From positions 1 through 64,000 of the forward strand of contig DATGXI010000034.1 in assembly GCA_035299065.1 (NCBI GenBank): a stretch of 64,000 bases of DNA, written 5' to 3'. Position 1 is the first letter of the stretch. Each line of letters opens with the position of its first letter. Below the pieces are notes generated by a model. The model worked only from the letters and a program-made list of their open reading frames with translations. It made no database searches and had not been told where the DNA came from. Positions 27,910 through 37,706 of this stretch are shown piece after piece. Source of the DNA: DASPJQ01 sp035299065 (GTDB lineage Bacteria > Bacteroidota > Bacteroidia > Flavobacteriales_D > UBA2798). The position numbers were made by a program, and so were the translations under genes.

Positions 27910-28165
27910 TTGCTTTAACATTCTTCCCAAAAAAACATTACAACCAACCTGTTTTTATACGCAGTTGAATTGGCCCATTTTGGCCTTGTTGAATGCAAAA
28001 GCATTTACAGCCTAAAAAGCAAGGAAAAATAATATTTTTAAGGCGTTTCTTAATTGCCTGATAGTGTGTTTAAGACATGCCCAAACCTTCTGAAAAACAC
28101 CCCTTTAACCTATATTATCATTCCCGTTCCAAAACTTTGGTTAATTTTAAAATAACGGCCAACCT

Positions 28166-30826
28166 ATGTGGAGTATTTTAGCACGTATCATAATTCGTAA
28201 ACGCTGGTTTATCCTGCTTTTATTGCTGGGTTTAACCGGCATGTTTGGTTATTACACTACCAAAATTCAACTTAACCGTGAAATTGCCGATATGTTACCA
28301 CCCGATGATACCAACCAGGTGGTATTTCGCAAAATGCGGCAACTTTTTGGTGAAGAGGGAATGGTGATTGCTGTTGGTATTAAAGACAAAGATCTTTACA
28401 CACCAAAAAAATTCAAAGCCTGGTATGATTTAGGCAATGAGTTAAAAGACCTTGAAGGTGTAGATTCCGTTTTTTCTGAAGCCAACATGTATTACCTGGT
28501 GCTTGACACGGGTAAAAAAGATTTTGTGCTGCGAAAAACATTTAACAAATATCCTTCCACGCAAGCTGAACTGGACTCATTAAAAAAGTTTACACGTTCG
28601 CAACCGTTTTACGAAGACATTATGTTTAACAATCAAAAAGGCACATCGGTCATGATGGTGTTTGTGAATGTTAAGCGTTTTAATTCGCAGTACCGCGGCA
28701 ACCTGATTCCCGACATTATGGCTGCGGCCGAAAAGTACAGGCCGTTTTTTAAAGAATTCCATTACTCGGGATTGCCACTTATACGCGATACACTTTTCAG
28801 GAGCTTAAAAGGCGAGCTGTTGCTGTTTGTCATTCTTTCGGTATTTGCATCTGCAGTTATTTTATACCTGTTTTTCCGCTCATTTACGGTATTGTTCATA
28901 TGCATGCTTACCATCATCATGGGGCTTGTGTGGTCATTTGGGTCAATTGGATTACTGGGTTACAAAGTTTCGGCACTTATGAGCCTTATACCACCGCTCA
29001 TGATCATTATTGCTATTCCCAATTGCATTTACCTCATCAACAAATACCACCAGGAATACCAACGTTCAAAAAATAAAATGAAAGCGCTTACCATGGTTAT
29101 TTACAAGCTGGGCGCTGCTACCTTTATTACCAATGCCAATACAGCACTCGGTTTTCTTACGTTTATTTTTACAGGCAATACAAAACTTTTGCAATTTGGT
29201 GTCATTACTTCGTTCAACGTAATGGCCATGTTCCTTATTTCGCTCACGTTTATACCCATCCTGTTTACGTTTTTTCCATCTCCTTCGGTAAAACACACCA
29301 AGCATCTTGATAAAAAATGGTCGCTCAACATCATTTCGCGTCTTACCAACCTTATACTTTACAGGCGTAAATTAATTTATGTATTAACCATTTTAATAAC
29401 CGTTGGAAGCTTTTTTGGTATTTTTTATATACGCACTACCGGTAATATTGCCAGTGATTTGCCGGCCGACTCGCCTGTTGTTGCCGACTTAAACTATTTT
29501 GAAAAAGAATCGGGCGGTATCATGCCCATGGAAATTGTTATCAACTCGAAAGAAAAAGGGCAAATTACCAAGGACAAAACTATCCACAAAATTGATTCCA
29601 TTCAACAATACCTGCGGCAGGATAAAATTTATTCAAAGTCCATTTCAATTGTTGATGCCGTAAAATTAGTGAACCAGGCCATGCACGGTGGCGATGTGGC
29701 GTATTATGATTTTCTTGAGCAGTCTGACAAACGTTTGTTGTTGAAGTTTCGTGATAAGCTCAAAGGTAAACGGGGTAATCTTAAAAGTTTTGTTGACAGT
29801 ACTGAAACGCTTACGCGTATTACCGCCAGCATGGCCGACATTGGTTCGGTTGAAATTGTTCAAAAGCAAACAACTCTTCTGGCCGTAATTGATTCCATTC
29901 TTAATCCTGATAAGGCCAGGGTAACCGTGGTTATTGACCGTATAAACCGCAACAAATTAAAAGGCGATGAACGCATTGCTGCCGTTAATGCCTTGTTTGA
30001 TGAAAACAACCGGTTCAGGAATCGTACCGTTGAATTGATTGCCGGAAGTGATACCAGCGCACGGTACATTGAACTGGATGAAAACCCTGAGTTGCTGGAA
30101 AAAGAAATGGTAAAACCTGATTTTGGCGAAAAACTGCGTATCGCATACAAAACCACCCAATACGAAACACAGGTTACCGGTACCTCTACCTTGTTTGCCA
30201 AAGGAACCAACTACATGATTGACGACATGGTGCAAAGTTTAATATTTGCCATACTAACCATATCGGCACTTATGTTCTTTTTATTTACCTCGGCACGCAT
30301 GATTATAATTTCATTGGTGCCCAACATTATTCCGCAAATTATGATTGCCGGCCTGATGGGTATTTTTGATTTACCGATTAAACCTTCTACCATACTTGTA
30401 TTTAGTCTTGCCTACGGTATTTCGGTTGACAACAGTATTCATTTCCTGGCCAAATACCGGCAGGAGTTAAAAGCACAACATTTTAACATAAAGCAATGTG
30501 TAATTGTTAGTTTACGCGAAACATTCCTTAGCCAGGTATACACAAGTATTGTGTTATTGCTCGGGTTCAGTATGTTTTGTTTCTCCAGTTTTGGAGCCAC
30601 CGTAGCCCTGGGAATTTTGGTTTCATTGTCACTTTTTATTGCCATGTTCTGCAATTTAATTATTCTGCCTGCCTTGTTGCTTTCACTTGACCGTTACATT
30701 GCTGTAAAAGCTTACCAGGAGCCTTTCCTGAGCATTTATGACGAGGAAGAAGACATTGATTTAAGTGAACTGGAAATACGAAAACCTGACGAAGAATTAC
30801 CACTTGAGGAATTAAAAGACGAATAA
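28166..30826 (+). CDS. RND-superfamily (MMPL-type) exporter
   Basis: 886 residues, inner membrane. It shows a duplicated architecture: one N-terminal helix, a periplasmic domain, about five helices (near 210-380), a further helix near 405, a second periplasmic domain, and five more helices (near 690-860). The second half contains FSLAYGISVDNSIHFLAKYR, the charged proton-relay region typical of MMPL proteins. The C-terminal tail is strongly acidic (YDEEEDIDLSELEIRKPDEE). Family members export lipids or hydrophobic molecules; the cargo here is unknown. It is followed by rfbA after 18 bp. Confidence 0.85.
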   Translation: MWSILARIIIRKRWFILLLLLGLTGMFGYYTTKIQLNREIADMLPPDDTNQVVFRKMRQLFGEEGMVIAVGIKDKDLYTPKKFKAWYDLGNELKDLEGVDSVFSEANMYYLVLDTGKKDFVLRKTFNKYPSTQAELDSLKKFTRSQPFYEDIMFNNQKGTSVMMVFVNVKRFNSQYRGNLIPDIMAAAEKYRPFFKEFHYSGLPLIRDTLFRSLKGELLLFVILSVFASAVILYLFFRSFTVLFICMLTIIMGLVWSFGSIGLLGYKVSALMSLIPPLMIIIAIPNCIYLINKYHQEYQRSKNKMKALTMVIYKLGAATFITNANTALGFLTFIFTGNTKLLQFGVITSFNVMAMFLISLTFIPILFTFFPSPSVKHTKHLDKKWSLNIISRLTNLILYRRKLIYVLTILITVGSFFGIFYIRTTGNIASDLPADSPVVADLNYFEKESGGIMPMEIVINSKEKGQITKDKTIHKIDSIQQYLRQDKIYSKSISIVDAVKLVNQAMHGGDVAYYDFLEQSDKRLLLKFRDKLKGKRGNLKSFVDSTETLTRITASMADIGSVEIVQKQTTLLAVIDSILNPDKARVTVVIDRINRNKLKGDERIAAVNALFDENNRFRNRTVELIAGSDTSARYIELDENPELLEKEMVKPDFGEKLRIAYKTTQYETQVTGTSTLFAKGTNYMIDDMVQSLIFAILTISALMFFLFTSARMIIISLVPNIIPQIMIAGLMGIFDLPIKPSTILVFSLAYGISVDNSIHFLAKYRQELKAQHFNIKQCVIVSLRETFLSQVYTSIVLLLGFSMFCFSSFGATVALGILVSLSLFIAMFCNLIILPALLLSLDRYIAVKAYQEPFLSIYDEEEDIDLSELEIRKPDEELPLEELKDE

Positions 30827-30844
30827 AGACCAATTCTTACAAAC

Positions 30845-31708
30845 ATGAAAGGAATTATACTTGCCGGTGGGTCCGGTACACGTTTGCATCCGCTAACACT
30901 CGCCATTAGCAAGCAGTTGATGCCTGTGTATGACAAACCAATGATTTATTACCCGCTTTCTACGTTGCTGACAGCTGGTATAAAAGACATTCTTATAATA
31001 AGCACGCCACACGACTTACCCATGTTTGAAAAACTACTTGGTTCGGGAAACCAAATTGGCTGTAATTTTTCATATGCCGTACAGGAAGTTCCAAACGGAC
31101 TTGCACAGGCATTTGTAATTGGCTCAAGTTTTATAGGAAATGAAAACGCGGCTCTTGTTTTGGGTGACAATATTTTTTACGGTTCAGGCATGGACAAAAC
31201 CCTGGTTGAGGCCGCTACCAATATCCATGGCGGAGTTGTGTTTGCCTACCACGTAAGTGATCCTGAACGTTACGGTGTGGTTGAATTTGATAAAAACATG
31301 CAGGCTATTTCCATTGAGGAAAAGCCAAAACAGCCAAAATCAAATTATGCCGTGCCTGGTTTGTATTTTTACGACAATTCAGTTGTAAACATTGCAAAAA
31401 ATCTGAAACCAAGTGCACGTGGCGAATACGAAATTACCGATGTGAATAAGGAATATTTAAAAAACGGAAAGCTAAACGTTTCTATACTTGACCGTGGAAC
31501 GGCATGGCTTGACACAGGAACATTTACCTCACTTATGCAAGCTGCACAATACGTACAGGTAATTGAAGAACGCCAGGGCTTAAAAATTGGCTGCATTGAA
31601 GAAATTGCCTACCGCAAAGGATTTATTAATGCTGAGCAACTTGAAAAAATTGCACAACCCCTGACCAAAAGTGGTTATGGAAACTATCTTTTAAATTTAC
31701 TGAAATAA
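30845..31708 (+). CDS. rfbA: Glucose-1-phosphate thymidylyltransferase
   Basis: 287 residues. It makes dTDP-glucose from G1P and dTTP, the first step to dTDP-rhamnose and other deoxysugars. The N-terminal nucleotide motif is GIILAGGSGTRLHPLT and the activating Lys is in SKQLMPVYDKPMIYYPLS; LGDNIFYG (near 107) binds the sugar and metal. No rfbB, rfbC or rfbD is nearby. The downstream polyprenyl synthase begins 4 bases after the stop. Confidence 0.96.
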   Translation: MKGIILAGGSGTRLHPLTLAISKQLMPVYDKPMIYYPLSTLLTAGIKDILIISTPHDLPMFEKLLGSGNQIGCNFSYAVQEVPNGLAQAFVIGSSFIGNENAALVLGDNIFYGSGMDKTLVEAATNIHGGVVFAYHVSDPERYGVVEFDKNMQAISIEEKPKQPKSNYAVPGLYFYDNSVVNIAKNLKPSARGEYEITDVNKEYLKNGKLNVSILDRGTAWLDTGTFTSLMQAAQYVQVIEERQGLKIGCIEEIAYRKGFINAEQLEKIAQPLTKSGYGNYLLNLLK

Positions 31709-31711
31709 CAA

Positions 31712-32680
31712 ATGGATTTTTTAAACGGGTACCTGGGCGAAATAGAAGCGGAATTACATGCCATAGCATTACCCGGTGGTCCGGCCAACCTATACGATCC
31801 TTTTCGTTATATGCTAAGCCTGGGTGGCAAACGTATACGCCCCGCACTAACCCTTATGGGACATACGTTGTATAATACCGACCATAAAAAAGCCATGCCG
31901 GCAGCTTTGTGCGTTGAGCTGTTCCATAATTTTTCGCTCATTCATGACGATATTATGGATAAAGCGCCTTTGCGCAGGGGGAAAGCCACCGTGCACACCA
32001 GGTGGAATGAAACAATTGGCATCCTGTCAGGCGATGTAATGTTGGTTAACACGTATAAAATGCTTACCGAAAATTATACCGGTGACGTGTTGGTGCGCCT
32101 CCTGAAAGTTTACAATAACACAGCCATTGAAGTGTGCGAGGGACAGCAAATGGATATGGATTTTGAATCACGAAACAACGTAAGTGTTGAAGAATACGAG
32201 CAAATGATATCGCTTAAGACTTCAGTACTTTTGGGCTGTGCATTAAAAATGGGTGCTATAACCGGTGGGGCCAATGAAAACGATGCCAACCATTTATATG
32301 AGTTTGGAAAAAACATTGGAATTGCATTTCAATTACGCGATGATTACCTGGATGCATTTGGTGATCCCGTTAAAACAGGCAAACAACCCGGTGGCGATAT
32401 TCTGGCAGGTAAAAAAACATTTTTAATGATTGAATGCAATACCCTTGCAAACAATGGCGATAAAGAAAAACTGGGCCAGTTGCTGAATGACAAATCCAGT
32501 GAAAAAGTTAAATCAACCCTTGACTTATTTAAAAAATACAAAGTGGATGAGTTGACTCAAAAAGAAGTAGCCCGCTTCCAGCATTTGGCCATGGACCACC
32601 TGGCAAAAGTAAGTGTGGGCGATGAAAAGAAAAAACCCCTGGTTGGATTGGCCAATTATTTACTGAACAGGGAACATTAA
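31712..32680 (+). CDS. Polyprenyl synthetase (trans-isoprenyl diphosphate synthase)
   Basis: 322 residues, cytosolic. The two aspartate-rich motifs are in HDDIMDKAPLRRGK (first, near 75) and FQLRDDYLDAFGDP (second, near 208); GGKRIRPAL (near 35) is also typical. It condenses IPP with allylic diphosphates to a medium or long chain, probably for menaquinone or undecaprenyl-type carriers; residues before the first motif (LFHNFSLI) do not let me fix chain length confidently. Confidence 0.92.
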   Translation: MDFLNGYLGEIEAELHAIALPGGPANLYDPFRYMLSLGGKRIRPALTLMGHTLYNTDHKKAMPAALCVELFHNFSLIHDDIMDKAPLRRGKATVHTRWNETIGILSGDVMLVNTYKMLTENYTGDVLVRLLKVYNNTAIEVCEGQQMDMDFESRNNVSVEEYEQMISLKTSVLLGCALKMGAITGGANENDANHLYEFGKNIGIAFQLRDDYLDAFGDPVKTGKQPGGDILAGKKTFLMIECNTLANNGDKEKLGQLLNDKSSEKVKSTLDLFKKYKVDELTQKEVARFQHLAMDHLAKVSVGDEKKKPLVGLANYLLNREH

Positions 32681-32770
32681 ACGATTATAAATTATTTGAC
32701 TGAAGTTTGATTCTATTTGCTGAATTCAATCTTACTTCAAACTTCTGGAACTTTAAATAACACATAAACA

Positions 32771-33508
32771 TTGAATATAATTTGCATTATACCCGCCCGC
32801 TTTGCCAGCACCCGTTTTCCGGGTAAACCATTAGTTGACATTGGCGGCAAGTCAATGATACAACGCGTTTACGAACAGGCACAAAAAGCAAAGGGAATCA
32901 CAAAAATTATTGTGGCAACCGATGATGAACGAATTGAAAAAGCTGTAAAAAAATTTGGTGGAAATGTTGTTATGACCTCACCACATCACCAAAGCGGAAC
33001 CGACAGGTGTGCCGAGGTGGTTAAATATACCGATGAAGAATTTGACATTGTTATAAACGTGCAGGGCGATGAACCCTTTATTCACCCCGAGCAAATTGAA
33101 CAGGTTGCCAAAACACTTGCCCAGCACAATACCGAAATTGCAAGCCTGGTTCGCCTGGTAAAAAATAACGATGATGTTTTTGATCCCTCAAAAGTCAAAG
33201 TGACGCTTGACTATACTAAAAAGGCCTTGTATTTTAGCCGTAGCCCTATTCCATTTAACCGCAATGCAGGTGACAAAAACTGGATAAGCGATACCGATTA
33301 TTACCTTCATGTAGGCATATACGGTTACCGTGCCGATGTGCTGCGCGAAATAAGCGCACTGCCAACCGGCAAACTTGAATTAAGCGAATCACTTGAACAA
33401 TTGCGCTGGCTTGAGAACGGGTATGCCATTCACATGGACATAACCAGCCACGAAAGTTATGGAATTGACACACCTGAAGACCTGGAAAACATAAAACACA
33501 TGCTTTAA
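32771..33508 (+). CDS. kdsB: 3-deoxy-manno-octulosonate cytidylyltransferase (CMP-Kdo synthetase)
   Basis: 245 residues. It activates Kdo with CTP for LPS inner-core synthesis, which confirms a Gram-negative envelope. Starts IICIIPARFASTRFPGKPL; TDDERIEKAVKKFGG (near 55) and NVQGDEPFIHPEQIE (near 97) are diagnostic. The start must be TTG (32771): the frame has a stop two codons upstream and no ATG. The 90-bp gap before it holds a short-word repeat (TTTGACTGAAGTTTGA and ACTTCAAACTTC). Confidence 0.96.
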   Translation: MNIICIIPARFASTRFPGKPLVDIGGKSMIQRVYEQAQKAKGITKIIVATDDERIEKAVKKFGGNVVMTSPHHQSGTDRCAEVVKYTDEEFDIVINVQGDEPFIHPEQIEQVAKTLAQHNTEIASLVRLVKNNDDVFDPSKVKVTLDYTKKALYFSRSPIPFNRNAGDKNWISDTDYYLHVGIYGYRADVLREISALPTGKLELSESLEQLRWLENGYAIHMDITSHESYGIDTPEDLENIKHML

Positions 33509-33512
33509 TGCC

Positions 33513-34028
33513 ATGGCAAGCTCCATAAAAACAATTGCTTTATCAACCGATAATATCAGGGCGCTTAATCAACGAAAGAAACTAAATTTCATAGCTATCG
33601 CCTTAATTAACGGTGTTTCGTTAACTGTACTTACGCTATTTTTTCTTTTTTATACGAAAAACAACCAGGCGGCAAAAGTAACCATGTATGTCATCGTTCC
33701 CTTTAGTGCCATAAGTTTTACCATTAGCCTGCTTGTTACTATAAAGCGCATTAATCTCGTTTTGCAAAGTGGCGTAAAATACGTTGAGCTTATCAAACAA
33801 CATGAAATAAAAGAAGAAAAAAGCCATACAACCAACTCAAGTGAAAAAGCTGTTACCTTTACTTACTTTTTTATTATAACACAAGATCAACGGAAATTGC
33901 GCATTACTCCCCAACAAAAAGAAAAGGCGCTGCTCCAGAATGAATTTATAGTTGAGTATACGCTGGCCGATAAAATTCCGGTTGTGGATGCCTTATATAC
34001 CAATGCTGAAAAAATAGTTGTCAGCTGA
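33513..34028 (+). CDS. Uncharacterised two-helix membrane protein, first of a paralogous pair
   Basis: 171 residues. Two hydrophobic helices (about 25-48 and 58-78) are followed by a soluble C-terminal domain with TFTYFFIITQDQRKLRIT and ENEF/YTL-type strands. The next gene has the same layout and comparable C-terminal strands (ISYTLEMHDAFRFIIT, FFIEYKPYNH), so the two look like diverged paralogues. It begins 4 bases after kdsB. No known domain recognised. Confidence 0.65.
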   Translation: MASSIKTIALSTDNIRALNQRKKLNFIAIALINGVSLTVLTLFFLFYTKNNQAAKVTMYVIVPFSAISFTISLLVTIKRINLVLQSGVKYVELIKQHEIKEEKSHTTNSSEKAVTFTYFFIITQDQRKLRITPQQKEKALLQNEFIVEYTLADKIPVVDALYTNAEKIVVS

Positions 34029-34050
34029 ATGTGCGCATCCAAGCATTAAC

Positions 34051-34674
34051 ATGAGTCCTCCCGTTAAAATACCGCTTACAACAAATGACAGGAAGTCCAT
34101 CAGGCGCAGAATGGCCGGTAATTACATAGCCCTTGTTGTTATTCCCGGCAGCCTTGTGGCAGCCATTCCATTATCGGCCGAAGTATATTCCATGTCACAA
34201 ACCATTTTGCCCTGGATTGTCAACGCTGCGCTGCTTTCACTGGCTGTTTATTTAGCTTTTGTATTCATACGCACCTTAAAACGGCTGGGCCGGCTTTTGG
34301 CCGATGGAAAGAAATTCCGGGAGCGTGTTTCGCTTTCAACTGCAAAAGCGTATGAAACCAGGAACACGACCAGCAAGGGCGTACGCATAAGTTATACCCT
34401 TGAAATGCATGATGCGTTCAGATTTATAATTACGTACAGGCAATTTGTACTGATCAATAAATTAAACGAATTTTTTATAGAGTACAAACCTTACAACCAC
34501 AACACCATTGATGTTGTTCAAACCCTTGATTTCAATAAGGAAATTGAAGAACTGCAGGAGACCAATACCTGGAATGATGCTGATTTTCCTGCTAAAATTG
34601 ATGCTGCGTTGGCACGCATCAGAAGCCGTACCGATAAGGATCCGGATGCACCGGGTGAACCTACTGATAATTAG
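34051..34674 (+). CDS. Uncharacterised two-helix membrane protein, second of a paralogous pair
   Basis: 207 residues from the ATG at 34051; a TTG at 34018 would overlap the preceding gene. Helices at about 25-45 and 55-78, then a soluble domain ending in an acidic, Pro-rich tail (RSRTDKDPDAPGEPTDN). It shares layout and weak strand similarity with the preceding gene. Function unknown. Confidence 0.65.
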   Translation: MSPPVKIPLTTNDRKSIRRRMAGNYIALVVIPGSLVAAIPLSAEVYSMSQTILPWIVNAALLSLAVYLAFVFIRTLKRLGRLLADGKKFRERVSLSTAKAYETRNTTSKGVRISYTLEMHDAFRFIITYRQFVLINKLNEFFIEYKPYNHNTIDVVQTLDFNKEIEELQETNTWNDADFPAKIDAALARIRSRTDKDPDAPGEPTDN

Positions 34675-34741
34675 CCCCCTGGTTTATTCCTTTTTCATTT
34701 TCAAGCGGATTTTTATACACATAAAATCGTAATTTCGCTGC

Positions 34742-37696
34742 ATGGAATACAATCACCGCGATATCGAAAAAAAATGGCAGGCTTACTGGGCTAAGGAAAA
34801 AACGTTTAAAGCCGAAAACGATTCTTCCAAACCAAAATATTATGTGCTTGACATGTTCCCTTACCCATCAGGTGCAGGCTTACATGTTGGTCACCCGCTT
34901 GGATACATTGCCAGTGACATTGTAACACGTTACAAACGGTTGAAAGGATTCAATGTATTGCATCCCATGGGCTATGACAGTTTTGGCTTACCAGCCGAAC
35001 AATACGCCATTCAAACAGGACAACATCCTAAAATTACCACCGAACAAAATATAAAACGCTACCGCGAACAGTTGGATAAAATTGGTTTTTCGTTTGACTG
35101 GGACCGCGAAGTACAAACATCTGACCCGAATTATTATAAATGGACGCAGTGGATATTCCTGCAATTGTTCAACAGCTGGTATAACCCGCGTACAAACAAA
35201 GCCGAAAAATTAGAAACACTTATTGCTGTTTTTGAAAAAGAAGGGTTTAAAGGAAATGAACACGATATTTTAACGGGCGATATTGAAAAAGACCTTGCTC
35301 CCTTTACCGCAGTTGAATGGAAAAGTTTTGATCTTAAAAAACAAAACGATGTGCTCATGAACTTTCGCCTGGCTTATTTGGGCGAAGCCTATGTAAACTG
35401 GTGCCCGGCCATGGGAACGGTTTTAGCCAACGATGAAGTAAAAGACGGAGTGAGCGAACGTGGCGGACATCCTGTAGAAAGAAAATTAATGAAACAATGG
35501 AGCATGCGTATAACTGCGTATGCACAACGCCTGTTAGACGGGTTGGATACCATTGACTGGAGCGATAGTTTGAAAGAAGCACAACGCAACTGGATTGGCA
35601 GGAGCCAGGGATGTAGTATTAAATTCCGAATTTCGAATTTCGAAGGGGATATCGAAGTTTTCACCACCCGGCCTGATACCTTGTTTGGTGTTTCGTATTT
35701 AACATTGGCACCCGAGCACGAATTGGTTGATAAAATTGTAAGTGCTGAACAAAAAGACAACGTTACCGCTTACGTTACTTATGCCAAAAACAGGAGTGAA
35801 CGCGAGCGCATGGCCGATGTAAAAAAAGTAACCGGTGAATTTACCGGTGCATATGCCATTCACCCGTTTACCAATGAAAAAATTCCGGTTTGGATTGGTG
35901 ATTATGTATTGGCTGGATATGGAACAGGTGCTGTTATGGCTGTGCCTGCGCACGATGAGCGCGACCATGCATTTGCCAGGCATTTTGGTTTACAGTTGAA
36001 ACAGGTGATTGAATTGCCTGAAGGTTGGGACTTGCAAAAAGCAAGTTATGATGAAAAAAAAGGCAAAGTCATCAACAGCGATTTCATGAATGGTATGGAA
36101 GTGGTGGATGCCATTAAAGAATGCATTCAACGCATCGAAAACCATAAATTTGGCAAGGGGCAAATCAATTACCGTTTGCGCGATGCCGTGTTTGGCCGCC
36201 AGCGTTATTGGGGCGAACCTATTCCCATTTATTACAAAGACGGGATTCCGCATGGGATTCCTGAAAACGAATTGCCTTTGACATTGCCCGAGGTAGATAA
36301 ATATTTACCCACACCTGACGGGGAACCACCCTTGGCGCGTGCCAATAACTGGAAATACAAAGGGCAATATGAATATGAATTAACCACCATGCCGGGTTGG
36401 GCAGGTAGTTCATGGTATTTTTTGCGTTACATGGATCCGCACAACACCAAAGCGTTTGCTGATAAAGCAGCCATGGATTACTGGGGCAATGTTGATTTGT
36501 ATATTGGCGGCAGCGAGCATGCAACAGGACATTTATTGTACGTACGCTTCTGGACAAAATTTTTGAAGGATTTTGGTTTGATCAATGTGGATGAACCCGC
36601 ACAAAAACTGATTAACCAGGGAATGATTGGTGGGATGTCCGAAAAATTCTATCTTCAAAATATTTATCAACAAGACGATAAGCCTCATTTAGAAATTAGA
36701 TTTGATTCGGAAGGAAAATTTGAATTAATTGAGCTCCCGAAATCAATTCAACACATATATGTTAGTGCTGATGTAAGAGAAAAAGGATTTGTAAAGGGAT
36801 CAATGGACACTTTACATCCAAGAAATCTGCCTATAGAATTAGTTGATAATTCTACACTGATTGATAGAAAAAAATTCGTTGAGTGGCATTTGCAAGATTC
36901 CGAAGCAGTATTTGTTTGCTTAGGTGGATATTGGTATAAAGACAATTTTTTTCCATTTAAAAATTCTAAAGAAACTAGCCAGGATTTTAGAACCGTTAGA
37001 GAAAACGAAAAAATGTCTAAATCCAAATACAATGTTGTTAATCCTGATCAATTGTGTGAAAAATTTGGTGCCGATAGCTTCCGTCTTTATGAAATGTTCC
37101 TTGGTCCATTGACTGATTCAAAACCCTGGGACACCAAGGGCATTGAAGGTGTTTCGCGTTTCTTAAAAAAACTGTGGCGTTTGTATGCCCATGAAGGCAA
37201 ACTTGTGTTAAACGATGAAGAACCGTCAAAACCTGAATACAAGGCATTGCACAAATGCATTAAACGCGTAACCGAAGACATTGACCGTTATTCGTTCAAC
37301 ACGGTTGTTTCAACGTTCATGATTTGTGTGAATGAGTTGAGTGATTTGAAATGCAACAAGCGCAAAATTCTTGAGCCGCTGGCTATTTTATTATCGCCTT
37401 ACGCACCGCACATTGCCGAAGAGTTGTGGAGTGAAGCCATATTGGGCCATAAACATTCGGTTACGTATGCTACCTGGCCTGAACTGAATGAATCGTATTT
37501 GGTGGAAGATTCATTTGCATTCCCTATTTCGTTCAACGGTAAAACAAAGTTCAACCTTGAAATGAGTTTAACCCTAACACCTGCCGAGATTGAAAAGCTG
37601 GTGATGGAACATGCCGATACCCAACGTTTTTTAGAAGGGAAACCGGTGAAAAAAGTGATTGTGGTGCCGAAGAAGATTGTGAATATTGTGGTTTAA
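34742..37696 (+). CDS. leuS: Leucyl-tRNA synthetase
   Basis: 984 residues, cytosolic class I enzyme. The HIGH-type signature is PYPSGAGLHVGHPLGY (near 40-55), the CP1 editing domain spans about 235-425 with VFTTRPDTLFGVSY and GTGAVMAVPAHDERD, and KMSKS is at 757-761. The Bacteroidota-type insert before KMSKS (about 633-757) is present. In that insert the DNA looks different: all six Arg codons are AGA and it is more AT-rich, while the rest of the gene uses mostly CGC/CGT. The protein appears intact, so it is functional but perhaps mosaic. Confidence 0.97.
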   Translation: MEYNHRDIEKKWQAYWAKEKTFKAENDSSKPKYYVLDMFPYPSGAGLHVGHPLGYIASDIVTRYKRLKGFNVLHPMGYDSFGLPAEQYAIQTGQHPKITTEQNIKRYREQLDKIGFSFDWDREVQTSDPNYYKWTQWIFLQLFNSWYNPRTNKAEKLETLIAVFEKEGFKGNEHDILTGDIEKDLAPFTAVEWKSFDLKKQNDVLMNFRLAYLGEAYVNWCPAMGTVLANDEVKDGVSERGGHPVERKLMKQWSMRITAYAQRLLDGLDTIDWSDSLKEAQRNWIGRSQGCSIKFRISNFEGDIEVFTTRPDTLFGVSYLTLAPEHELVDKIVSAEQKDNVTAYVTYAKNRSERERMADVKKVTGEFTGAYAIHPFTNEKIPVWIGDYVLAGYGTGAVMAVPAHDERDHAFARHFGLQLKQVIELPEGWDLQKASYDEKKGKVINSDFMNGMEVVDAIKECIQRIENHKFGKGQINYRLRDAVFGRQRYWGEPIPIYYKDGIPHGIPENELPLTLPEVDKYLPTPDGEPPLARANNWKYKGQYEYELTTMPGWAGSSWYFLRYMDPHNTKAFADKAAMDYWGNVDLYIGGSEHATGHLLYVRFWTKFLKDFGLINVDEPAQKLINQGMIGGMSEKFYLQNIYQQDDKPHLEIRFDSEGKFELIELPKSIQHIYVSADVREKGFVKGSMDTLHPRNLPIELVDNSTLIDRKKFVEWHLQDSEAVFVCLGGYWYKDNFFPFKNSKETSQDFRTVRENEKMSKSKYNVVNPDQLCEKFGADSFRLYEMFLGPLTDSKPWDTKGIEGVSRFLKKLWRLYAHEGKLVLNDEEPSKPEYKALHKCIKRVTEDIDRYSFNTVVSTFMICVNELSDLKCNKRKILEPLAILLSPYAPHIAEELWSEAILGHKHSVTYATWPELNESYLVEDSFAFPISFNGKTKFNLEMSLTLTPAEIEKLVMEHADTQRFLEGKPVKKVIVVPKKIVNIVV
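36640..37008 (+). other. Segment of leuS with atypical codon use
   Basis: Within the leucine-specific insert, Arg is encoded only by AGA (six of six), with many ATA, TTA and AAT codons, against CGC/CGT/CGG in the flanks. Composition returns to native just after the KMSKS codons. Suggests intragenic recombination with a more AT-rich relative, or relaxed selection on a variable insert. Confidence 0.5.
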
Positions 37697-37706
37697 AAAT
37701 TGAGTG

